NCBI GenBank assembly: GCA_011053245.1
Contig: DRGS01000228.1
Location: forward strand, 1-41,187
Origin: Phycisphaerales bacterium
Lineage (GTDB): Bacteria; Planctomycetota; Phycisphaerae; Sedimentisphaerales; Anaerohalosphaeraceae
Direction of reading: 5' to 3'
DNA: 41,187 nt
The translations under genes and the position numbers were made by a program. Shown piece after piece: positions 1-8,200 of the stretch (positions are counted from its first letter, which is position 1; each line of letters starts with the position of its first letter). The notes beneath the pieces are model-generated. The model saw nothing but the letters and a program-made list of their open reading frames with translations, was not told the origin of the DNA and ran no database searches.

Positions 1-137
1 ATTCCATTTGCTCCCATTACGAGATAGAAATTGCTTCCGTGTTCTTCGACGTCGATCTGGCTTCTGAGCTTGTTAGAGACGAAGAGTCTGTTCTTATCGT
101 CAAGCGTGTGTTCGTATTCACCTGTTAGCATTAGCAT
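1..137 (-). CDS. mraZ: MraZ transcriptional regulator, 5' part (runs off the window start)
   Basis: Translating the minus strand from the ATG at 137 gives MLMLTGEYEHTLDDKNRLF followed by about 27 more residues before the window edge. The TGEYEHTLDDKxRLF opening is the hallmark of the first MraZ (AbrB-like) half-domain. MraZ is a DNA-binding regulator that usually heads the dcw division and cell-wall cluster and represses its own promoter; the rest of that cluster would lie to the left, outside the window. A second in-frame ATG at 131 is an alternative start, and the family usually begins about two to four residues before the TGEY motif, which fits either. There is no strong Shine-Dalgarno sequence. 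The upstream region carries periodic GTGGGA repeats typical of MraZ operators, which supports the call independently. Confidence 0.88.
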   Translation of the reverse strand, partial: MLMLTGEYEHTLDDKNRLFVSNKLRSQIDVEEHGSNFYLVMGANG

Positions 138-145
138 GACATATA

Positions 146-211
146 TCCCACTTGTGTCCCACTCGGTTACCCTTGTATGGGAAACTTTACCACTTTTTCC
201 CACTAAGTCAA
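146..211 (-). promoter_or_regulatory. mraZ promoter with array of MraZ boxes
   Basis: Reading the minus strand, a -35-like TTGACT (211-206) and a -10-like TAAAGT (189-184) are 16 bases apart. GTGGGA or near copies lie at 203-198 (GTGGGA), 193-188 (GTGGTA), 174-169 (AAGGGT), 162-157 (GTGGGA) and 151-146 (GTGGGA). The steps are about 10-12 bases, so the boxes face the same side of the helix, with one box missing or inverted around 180. MraZ is known to bind tandem TGGG-type repeats upstream of its own gene. The boxes overlap the promoter and the leader, so autorepression is the likely mode. The repeats are visible; their function is inferred. Confidence 0.7.
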
Positions 212-553
212 AAACAAAATCTGATTTTTTTGAAAAAAGGTGGACTTTTGTAATTAGTGAAAGGTGCAAAATCGGACCTAAAACATGTAACAGTACGATA
301 TACGGTGGTTTCTGTGGCGGGTATTCTATATATTGTGGCTGTTAGTGAAGCGAGTTTTTGACAAAAAAATCATAAAAATTTTTCATTTTTTTTCTCGCAC
401 ACCAGCTCAGGTTGCGGCATGTTACATAATCCCAATGGATCTGGCACATCTGCCGGTAGCAAAGCACAAATATTAGACTTGAGTTGGGTGGTAAAATCGG
501 TACAATAGGCTCATCGGATGTTAATCGGCATGAATCTTTATGGGAATTGAAAT
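212..553. other. intergenic region between divergent mraZ and the lipoprotein gene
   Basis: No convincing coding frame. A weak plus-strand promoter candidate lies at 479-506 (TTGAGT, 16 bases, TACAAT), about 48 bases before the lipoprotein start at 554. A/T-rich runs around 360-395 show no stem followed by a T tract. Nothing else is recognised. Confidence 0.4.
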
Positions 554-1243
554 ATGAGGCGAAAATTAACTCTGGAAATTTTGTTGATCGTGACCTTTCT
601 TGTGTATGCAGGTTGCGGGAAATTTGCCAGGAAAAGCAAACCTGTCGAGGACGTTGAAGTGGTGGCAGTCCAAAAGGGCCATCTTTTAGCTGACGCAACG
701 GTTGTGTTCTTCGATGAAGATATGAGTCCTTATTATACTCAGCAGCAACATAATATCGGACCAGAGGACGGTTCGATCACAGTAACTGCTGACGAACCGC
801 ATGGAGCGGTTAAGTGTCAGTTGTCAGGTAATGCATTTAGCGTTAGCTCCGGGGGCAGCTCTTTGGTTGGGTCACAGACGGTCTGTCACGAGAATATTAT
901 GCGTGCCATCGTGACGTGTTTTTCGGCAGGGGCCGGTTACATACCTTCGGATTTTATTGAAAACGATCAGCCTGTAAAATATGAGGGTAAGTGGTATCGA
1001 ACGCTGGTTTCAGCGGATAAAGGTCTTACCCTTTACAGGAATGTAAGCACTGAGAAAATCGAAATGGTTAATGTTGAGGACGCTTCAAACGGCTCGAAGC
1101 TGCTGGCTGTGGGGTACAATCAGCGGTGGGTAAAAAAGCTAAGCAGATCATTCCCTACGAAAATCGATATCTTCAGTATTGACCATCGGAACAAAAAGCA
1201 GAGGTTGGTGCAAATAGAGTATCAGCGGATAAGTGCCCTTTAG
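554..1243 (+). CDS. putative lipoprotein of unknown function
   Basis: 229 residues. The first 21 residues form a lipoprotein-type signal: positive MRRK, a hydrophobic stretch of about 13 residues, then VYAGC with the cysteine at residue 21. The tyrosine at -3 is less usual than leucine, so lipidation is probable rather than certain. The mature part is polar with beta-strand-like alternation and several cysteines, and I recognise no family. The start is the ATG after TTGAAAT; there is no strong Shine-Dalgarno. It points the same way as the exopolysaccharide locus that begins about 500 bases downstream, so a cell-envelope role is possible, but the long gap means co-transcription cannot be assumed. 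The stop codon lies inside a small CCC-TTTA-GGG palindrome. Confidence 0.65.
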   Translation: MRRKLTLEILLIVTFLVYAGCGKFARKSKPVEDVEVVAVQKGHLLADATVVFFDEDMSPYYTQQQHNIGPEDGSITVTADEPHGAVKCQLSGNAFSVSSGGSSLVGSQTVCHENIMRAIVTCFSAGAGYIPSDFIENDQPVKYEGKWYRTLVSADKGLTLYRNVSTEKIEMVNVEDASNGSKLLAVGYNQRWVKKLSRSFPTKIDIFSIDHRNKKQRLVQIEYQRISAL

Positions 1244-1736
1244 GGCGTATTGGCCAAATCCTGAGCACTAAATCCGAAATACGAAACAAGCACGAATCAT
1301 CAAAATTCAAATTTTCAAAACAAAAGCGGCTTGGCCTACGCATTTTAACCGGAAAACCGAGTTGATTATCGGACTGAAAGGGGGCTTTCCATGTAAAATC
1401 TTCGTGGTTTTCTTGAAAAATCCTGCTGAAATCGAACATTTTCGGTCGATTGGGAGTATTCAAGCTATCTTACACGGTTATACAGCCCAATCGGGGGAAG
1501 CGTGAAGCACAGTATGGAGGTCGGCGTGATCTATTCAGTAATGCAGAGATACAATGAGGCGGTCAAGAGTTTGAGAGAGCTTATGCTATTGCTGATTTTC
1601 CCGTTTACAAATCGTATTCAAGTGGCTATTTTGCAGAGAGTTACGAAAATAGACCTGATTTTCTTTTCGCGTATTTTTATAGTCGAAAACAGGTTAAGAA
1701 GCATAGTCCTTAAGCCGATAAATTCTATCAGGTAGA
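1244..1736. other. gene-free stretch with a degenerate dispersed-repeat fragment
   Basis: About 490 bases with no credible gene; a possible 77-residue frame at 1502-1735 has no ribosome-binding site and unnatural composition. The part at about 1259-1325 is an A/C-rich run of repeated AATCCGAAATACGAAAC-like units ending in CAAAATTCAAATTTTCAAAAC. It reads on the minus strand as FENLNF...FRISDLVLRIW, the signature of a repeat I associate with intergenic regions of planctomycete genomes. No clear promoter for the downstream exporter gene was found. Confidence 0.45.
1259..1325. repeat. degenerate AATTC/CGAAA-type dispersed intergenic repeat
   Basis: The stretch consists of loosely repeated short units (CCGAAATACGAAAC, then CAAAATTCAAATTTTCAAAAC). 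Its minus-strand translation contains FRISDLVLRIW, a phrase recalled from spurious genes annotated over similar repeats in Planctomycetota and related metagenome genomes. The copy here is short and eroded. That it belongs to a multicopy family is a memory-based inference; only one such copy is seen in this window. Confidence 0.4.
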
Positions 1737-1799
1737 GTGACCAAAGTGCGGGCGTTCTGCATATTGAGCACCGAGAATGATTTGTGTCTAAGTAAAAGA

Positions 1800-3455
1800 A
1801 TGGTGAGTACAGAATTGAAAAAGAGCAATAAAACAAGTTTGGTGTGGACGAGCTTTTTGTATTGCCTGCTCCTTTTGTTTTTCTGCATGAACTGTACCGG
1901 GTGTTCCAACGATATCCTTGACCCGACGCAGATCGGCCGGTTTCGCCCGGTTCCGGTAGTTAATGTGATACTTGAGTCCTTAGGCGTTGGAAATGAGCCG
2001 TCCTCTCCTTATGCAGGAGCCGAAGAACCCCGCCCGGAAGACGTGGTGGCATTTGAGCAGGACTATGTTATTGGTGTTGCCGATATAATACGTATCGACA
2101 TCTATGAACTTCTTGGCGAAAACCAGTCCTTCCTGCGAGACTATGTAGTCCGTGAGAGCGGGCAGATATATATACCCGAAGTGGGTACAATAACCGCCGC
2201 GGGTCTTACGGAAACTCAGTTACAGGAACAGATCCGTGACATACTTCAGCCAACTATCCTGCTTGATCCTTCCGTAACCGTTACGTTGATGCAGTCGCAG
2301 AGCAGAATCTTCAGCATAAGCGGTGCCGGTATAGGTGGGTCAGGTAGCCAGAGTTTGCCTCGTTATAACTACCGACTCCGAGAAGCCATAGCTTCTGCGG
2401 GCGGTGTCTCTCAGCATAATGTTACGAACATCTACATAACCCGCAATGTGACAGGTCAAGAGAATATTTCCCAGCCGACTACCGAAGAAACCGGTTACTA
2501 CGGGCAACCCGAAGATAAACGCTCTTTCGATAGGGACGAAATTAAATTGCAGCCCGCCGAGCCCGACAGTGGCACAGAATCCATTGATGAGGATGAGCTG
2601 CTTGATCTGATATCACCTTACGCAAAGAAAAACAGACGCAACCGGATCGTCATAGCTTCTTCAGAGATGGTGACAGAAGAGGAACTTAGAAATCTCGGAA
2701 GCGGCCAGCGGTCCTCTGCCAGGCGTTATATGACTGCCGATGTTGGAAATGGCGAAAGCGGCGGCGAACGGATCGAATGGATATTCGATAACGGCAAATG
2801 GGTCGCGGTACGCGTCGGCGTCGGCGAGACAAGCAGAAGCGAAGATGTGCAGCCTCGCAATGGTCGCAAGCCAGCGGAGGATGTTTTTGTACGGAAACGG
2901 GAGTCTCTTGAAGAGGCGGTTGCCAAAGATTACGGCTGGGAGCAGATCGGCGGTGGTGGGATCCAGACGCGGCAGATCAAAGTGCCAGTCGATAAGCTCT
3001 TAAGCGGCGATCCCCGCTACAACATAATTATCAAGCCCGGCGATTCCATTGATGTCCCCCTGGATATCATCGGCGAATTCTATGTTATGGGCAATCTAAA
3101 TGCTTCCGGTCCAATACCTCTGACCGGTCGTCCCATGACATTGAAAATGGCTGTGGCAACTGCAGGCGGTCTTGGGCAATTGGCCTGGCCCAATAAGGTA
3201 GAAGTCATCAGAAGGCTCGACGATAACAGGGAAGTTACCATCATGGTCGATCTTGAAAAGATAGCCAAAGGCATTCAGCCCGATTTTTATATCAAACCTG
3301 ATGACCTTATAAACGTAGGAACGCACGGTACAGCGAGATGGCTTGCGGTGCTTCGGAACTCTTTCAGGGCAAGTTACGGATTTAGCTTTATGTATAGCAG
3401 GAATTTCGCCAATAGTGCATTCGCGGAAGGCCTCGACGATTTTCTGGGATTTTAA
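1800..3455 (+). CDS. Wza-family polysaccharide export lipoprotein (Poly_export and SLBB domains)
   Basis: Outer-membrane exporter of exopolysaccharide. A GTG at 1737 would give 572 residues, but the ATG at 1800 gives a proper lipoprotein signal: charged start, hydrophobic stretch, then CTGC with the acylated cysteine at residue 35, so I prefer 1800 (551 residues). The Poly_export domain begins at DYVIGVADIIRIDIYE and includes the VRESGQIYIPEVGTI strand typical of Wza. A first SLBB-like segment (RLREAIASAGGVS) follows. A polar stretch of nearly 200 residues is inserted before the final SLBB-like segment (LKMAVATAGGLGQLAWPNKVEVIRR). Only 8 bases separate it from the exosortase gene, so the two are co-transcribed. 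The family is secure; the insert is of unknown function. Confidence 0.88.
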   Translation: MVSTELKKSNKTSLVWTSFLYCLLLLFFCMNCTGCSNDILDPTQIGRFRPVPVVNVILESLGVGNEPSSPYAGAEEPRPEDVVAFEQDYVIGVADIIRIDIYELLGENQSFLRDYVVRESGQIYIPEVGTITAAGLTETQLQEQIRDILQPTILLDPSVTVTLMQSQSRIFSISGAGIGGSGSQSLPRYNYRLREAIASAGGVSQHNVTNIYITRNVTGQENISQPTTEETGYYGQPEDKRSFDRDEIKLQPAEPDSGTESIDEDELLDLISPYAKKNRRNRIVIASSEMVTEEELRNLGSGQRSSARRYMTADVGNGESGGERIEWIFDNGKWVAVRVGVGETSRSEDVQPRNGRKPAEDVFVRKRESLEEAVAKDYGWEQIGGGGIQTRQIKVPVDKLLSGDPRYNIIIKPGDSIDVPLDIIGEFYVMGNLNASGPIPLTGRPMTLKMAVATAGGLGQLAWPNKVEVIRRLDDNREVTIMVDLEKIAKGIQPDFYIKPDDLINVGTHGTARWLAVLRNSFRASYGFSFMYSRNFANSAFAEGLDDFLGF

Positions 3456-3463
3456 CTATAAGC

Positions 3464-4444
3464 ATGAGTGAATACGACGAAAATATAAGAGAGGACGTAC
3501 AAGCTGTAGACCAGCCGGTGGGTTGGCATTGCCTTGGCAAAGATGTCTACGTCAGGATGCTTATCATTGCGGGGTTGTTCTGCGTTCTGTTCTATAGCGA
3601 TTTGTACCAGATCGTGTATCGATGGCTCAAGGATCCGAGTTGGTCACACGGATTTCTGATACCGTTTTTCAGTCTTTACTTTCTTAACCAGCATAATGAG
3701 AAGATAGTCCAGCTCAAACCGTCCCGCAGCTATCTCGGTCTTTTCCTGCTGGTTTCGTTTATAACTCTGTATTTTCTTAATATCTCGTTCCTGCATTTCG
3801 GCTATGGCAATCCGATACTCATGATCGCTACATTAGGCGCTATCGTTCTGTTTCTTGGCGGTTGGGCCCTGGTCAAATATACATGGCTGCCGATCGTATA
3901 CCTGATATTCGCTGTTCCACTGCCCGGTCGTTTTTATAAAGAGCTTACGATACCCATGCGTCAAATTGCTGCCAAGATCGCGTCTGCAACATTGAACATT
4001 GTTCCTGAGTTGCAGACGACGGTTAACGGCGTTGTTATCGATATTATTTACAAAGGTGTCAGGATAGGCGACGGTCTGGATGTTGCGGATGCGTGCAGCG
4101 GTATGCGTTTGTTGATGGCATTTCTTGCACTTGGAGTTGCAATGGCGTATCTGCACTACCGACCGGCGTGGCAGCGACTGGTTCTTCTTGGCAGTACAAT
4201 ACCAATAGCTATTTTATGCAATATTGTTCGGGTAACTACAACCTGCTTTATCTTTATACTTTGGGATCCGAAGTATGCCAAGGGGATCTATCATGACATG
4301 TTAGGTATGCTGATGCTCCCGCTTGCATTCGGTTTGTATGGTCTGCTGGCGTGGTTTATGTTGAACCTTTTCGAAGAAGAAGATGAAGAGAAAGGCGCTA
4401 CTGAAAATGTAATCATAAGCAGGCGAAATCGTCCTGATGGTTAA
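3464..4444 (+). CDS. exosortase (transmembrane cysteine protease/transpeptidase)
   Basis: 326 residues, polytopic membrane protein. Exosortases cut the C-terminal sorting signal (PEP-CTERM type) of exported proteins. The catalytic signatures are all present: DACSGMR with Cys211, the NIVRV segment with Arg256, and YHDMLGM with His277. The N-terminal part carries the usual DPSWSHGFLIP motif. About eight hydrophobic segments are visible. The charged C-terminal tail (EEEDEEKG) is cytoplasmic in this family. It lies between a Wza-type exporter and an EpsI-domain gene, the classical exopolysaccharide-associated arrangement. I cannot assign the subfamily (XrtA or another) from sequence alone. Start is ATG 3464, with no strong Shine-Dalgarno, which fits translational coupling to the exporter. 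Confidence 0.93.
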   Translation: MSEYDENIREDVQAVDQPVGWHCLGKDVYVRMLIIAGLFCVLFYSDLYQIVYRWLKDPSWSHGFLIPFFSLYFLNQHNEKIVQLKPSRSYLGLFLLVSFITLYFLNISFLHFGYGNPILMIATLGAIVLFLGGWALVKYTWLPIVYLIFAVPLPGRFYKELTIPMRQIAAKIASATLNIVPELQTTVNGVVIDIIYKGVRIGDGLDVADACSGMRLLMAFLALGVAMAYLHYRPAWQRLVLLGSTIPIAILCNIVRVTTTCFIFILWDPKYAKGIYHDMLGMLMLPLAFGLYGLLAWFMLNLFEEEDEEKGATENVIISRRNRPDG

Positions 4445-4463
4445 AACTGATTGACAGAAGATC

Positions 4464-5255
4464 ATGAAAAATATGCTTAAATCCTATATTCCGCCGTCAT
4501 TTTTAATATGCACGGCTGTCCTTGCTATGGCATCGCTTGGTAAACAGGCTGCTGTCGAGTGGTTGGGGTGGCATCTGACTAAGGTAGCTATCCCTTTACA
4601 GAAACCTCTTGATATGATGGACAGGTCTGTTCTGTCGCCATACGAAGTTGTTCGGGAACATAAGATCAAAAACAAGGACATTCTCGAACAGCTTGGTACC
4701 GAAGATTATTTGCAGTGGGATTTTGATGATACCGAAGAAGACAAAACCAGTCCCGTAAAGTACTGCTCATTGTTCATAACATATTATACAGGCAATCCTG
4801 ACCAGGTGCCGCATGTCCCTGAAGAATGCTATACCGGAGCCGGAAATGAAAAAAAAACCGACGAAATGGTAAAACTAACCATTGACTGGCCCGGTCAGTC
4901 GCAGGATAGCAAAGACACGAAAGAGATAAAGGCGAAGTATCTTGTCTTTGGCAACAAGGCGTCCGGTTCACTGGGCAGCGGCAGTAAGTATCCGGTCATA
5001 TATTTTTTCAATGTGAATGGCCGCTATGCTGGAAACAGGAACGAAGCCCGTGAGATCCTTAGCAAGAATCTACTGGGTAAGTACTCGTATTTTTCAAAAG
5101 TTGAATGGAAGTTTTACGGAATAGGTTTTGGTGGTATTATCTATCCAAATAAAGATGAGGCACTTGAGGCAAGCGAAAAGATCATGTCGGTATTACTTCC
5201 GCTTATCGAAGCTGAACACTGGCCCGACTGGGAGAAAGCCAATAACGAAAAATAA
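4464..5255 (+). CDS. EpsI-domain exosortase-associated protein
   Basis: 263 residues with an N-terminal hydrophobic segment (about residues 9-28) that acts as an anchor or signal. The diagnostic EpsI motif is HVPEECYTGAG (Cys122), matching the H-x-P-x-x-C-Y-x-G-x-G pattern of this family. EpsI domains occur either fused to the C-terminus of exosortases or as the next gene; here it is separate and starts 19 bases after the exosortase stop. Its exact biochemical role is not established. The segment around DSKDTKEIKAK is probably a loop. Overlapping function with the exosortase is inferred from the family and position. Confidence 0.88.
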   Translation: MKNMLKSYIPPSFLICTAVLAMASLGKQAAVEWLGWHLTKVAIPLQKPLDMMDRSVLSPYEVVREHKIKNKDILEQLGTEDYLQWDFDDTEEDKTSPVKYCSLFITYYTGNPDQVPHVPEECYTGAGNEKKTDEMVKLTIDWPGQSQDSKDTKEIKAKYLVFGNKASGSLGSGSKYPVIYFFNVNGRYAGNRNEAREILSKNLLGKYSYFSKVEWKFYGIGFGGIIYPNKDEALEASEKIMSVLLPLIEAEHWPDWEKANNEK

Positions 5256-5288
5256 AAATAAATCCACAGATTCAAAAGGAAAAGAGGC

Positions 5289-8200
5289 ATGGCAAAAAAA
5301 AGAAAAGGGAAGAAAAAGAAGTTAAATAAAAAAGTCGCTGTCATTGGTATGATAGTTTTGATGGGGCTTCTTGTAGGCGCGGTCGTTGTCATTCGCGGCA
5401 GAAAGGAAGACCCTCTGAAACTTGTCAGCGAGGCAGAGACAGCTTTAACGGAAATTGAAGGGCAGCTTGCTCAGTATCGCAAGATACTTGTTACTTCCGG
5501 CGGTGAAAGCGAAGAAGCCGAACTAATGCTCGAAGCAGGAAATGCCGCTTATAAAGATGCAGGCCGTCTTTTCGGTGGGGCTATCGGTGCAACAGACGAC
5601 GATCAGTTGAAGATCGACATATTCTTTAAGCTCGTCGATTATCATGCCGAAAACAATGCTTTTCACGAAGGTGAGTGGCCAAAAGTTTATGGCTGTTGGA
5701 ATGCGATTCTCAATATCGACCCCAAGAATATAAAAGCCATGAAGGCGCAACTGGAAAATCTCTATCAGATCGCCGACTATGGGAACGATAATAGCTGGAC
5801 TGTCATCGAAGCGAATGCTTCCGACCTATTGGATATAATGAAAGAAAAATCAATGGAGCCGGATCCCTCTGTTTTGAAAGCAAAGGGCCGCGCTCTTCTG
5901 GAAATGGCTGATCTCGGACAGGCAACAGATCTTGAGGTTGCTGTCGAGGACGCCGAAATAGCACTCAAAGCCCTCCTTGATATTACGCCCGACGATGCGG
6001 ATGTGTATGAGTATCTCGCTCGAACTGCAGAGGTCAGAGGCAGGGTCGAAGACGCTGGCGGCTCACGCAACGCTGCTATAAGAGCAAGGGCACTGTCCCG
6101 AGACATACGCCAAAATGCCATTGAAGCAACTGGTAACAATGCTACGGCTCATATAAATTATCTAAAAATGAAACAGAGACAAGCCGGTCGGGACATGGCC
6201 AAAAGGGCTTCTCTGGAAGGCGACTATCAGGCACTGGCGAAGAAATTTATTGTAGATCCTGAAGTATATCTGACTTTGTCGTATTATTACAGCGGCGATG
6301 TTAACAGGACCGACGAAGCCATAGATGCTATCGACGAAGCTATCGAGCTTGATCCTGAGAATGTCGAATACGCTAAGACGGCAGCATATTTGCATTACCG
6401 CAAATATTCGATATTCGGCGTCAAAGATTCTCTCGCCAAAGCAATGCAGGTAGCCGAGAGAGGATTATCTTTGCCGAACGCCCAGTTGGTGAAGGGGCCA
6501 AGACGCGGTATAAATACGAAAAACAGATACACGCTCTATTCTATTCTGTCAGCATGGTATGTCGAGTTAGCCGTCGAAGCACAGCAGTCCGGAGATGATC
6601 TGCAACATAAAAATTGGGTGGCAAAAGCCGAAGAAAGTATCTACCAGATCGAACAGATCAGGGGTACAAGCGATAATGTTTATGTCATAATGTGGCACGG
6701 CATGCTCTCATACGCTAAAGGTGATAGAACTGAGGCGGTCCGCCAACTTTATGATGCATACAGTCAGTTAAAGGCAACCGAAAAAGCCGATGCAACACTT
6801 TCATATACGCTCGCTAAATTATTTGAGGGTCGCGCCGAACTCGGTTCCAGGATGGAGTTTCTCACAAGCGCGATTTACGAATCAACCCGCAGCATTATAG
6901 TAAGCAAGCCGGAAGTAATGCTTGAGTATGCAGAGGTATTGCAGGAACGTAACAGCTTTACGGGGGCGGTGACCTTGGCCGATTCTTATGAGAACCTTTA
7001 TCCTGCAAACGAGCGGTCCAGGAGCATTCGGGTCAAGGGGTATGTTTCTACGGAGATGTATGACGAAGCCGAAGAGGTACTGGCAGAGATGGATCAGAAC
7101 AGTGGCGAGACGATTGCTCTCAGGATTTTTCTTGTGCAGAAACGCATAACGCTATCTGTCCGGAGTACAGATAAACAGGAATTTGCGATTCAAAAGAGCA
7201 CACAAACGGAAGACGCGTCAGTAGTAGAAGCAGACTTGGCGCAATATCGAAAAGAACGTATTGAACTGACCGAGAAACTGCTAAATGAAAAGCCTGAATT
7301 AGTAAAATTGCCAATGATAGTTAGCATTTGTAATGAAGATTATATAAAGAATGGCAAGGTCAATGATGCCCAAGACTTGATAGCTAAATTCCTCGCACAT
7401 AATCCCGACAATGCGAATGCCAGAGGCTATCAGTTGATGCTCATGGAACCTGATCCTGAAAATATAGTTGCGCAAAGAAAGGACGAGATTTCAGAGTTGG
7501 CTTTGAAAGATATCCCCGATCAGGTAGAACGGGCTATCGCGTTGTCGGCACATTACCAGAAAGTCGGTCAATTTGACAAGGCTGTCGATGTGCTCAAAGA
7601 GGCCCGTGCCGCATCGCCATCCGACAAACAAATTGCAGGCGCACTGTTTAATCTTTACTTAGCTAAAAATGAATTAGAATTGGCCGCTGAATTAGCGCAG
7701 CTTGCGCAAAGCGAAGACCTTGACGAATGTAATGGGGACTACTTTGGCGCAAGACTTGATATTGCCAACGAGGAATATCAAAGCGCAATTGCACGACTTG
7801 ACAAATGTCTGGAGATACACCCTATATTTTCTTACGCCTATTTCCTAAAGAGCCAGGTATATACAATTCTTGAAAACCATGACGAAGCTATTGATAATGC
7901 CAAAATCGCCGCAAAAATGAACCCCAATGCTCCTGTGATCGCAAGGCAATACGCTTCTGTTATGTTTGCGAGACATAACAGATCAGGTGGTACTTTCTCG
8001 GCGGAAGAATTTACCGAGACCGAAAATGCTTTGCTAATAGCTATCAGTCTTGATCCGAGCGACTGGCAACTCAGAGGTACTTATGCTGATTTTATTAAAG
8101 ATCGTGACCCGGATAAGGCCATGTCAATGCTGCAAGGATTGCAGAAGTATCAGCCAACCTTAGAGAACAGCCTTGTGCTTGGAAACATCGCGGTAACGAT

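Noticed and set aside
1230..1245. CCC-TTTA-GGG palindrome at the lipoprotein stop, also seen near 30750 after the metallopeptidase gene
   Set aside because: Stems of four to five bases without a T tract; too weak to call terminators and two occurrences may be chance.
1173..1463. 96-residue minus-strand frame containing FRISDLVLRIW
   Set aside because: It is the translation of a low-complexity dispersed repeat and overlaps the end of the lipoprotein gene.
1502..1735. 77-residue plus-strand reading frame before the Wza-type gene
   Set aside because: No ribosome-binding site, unnatural composition with long hydrophobic runs, and antisense frames equally open.
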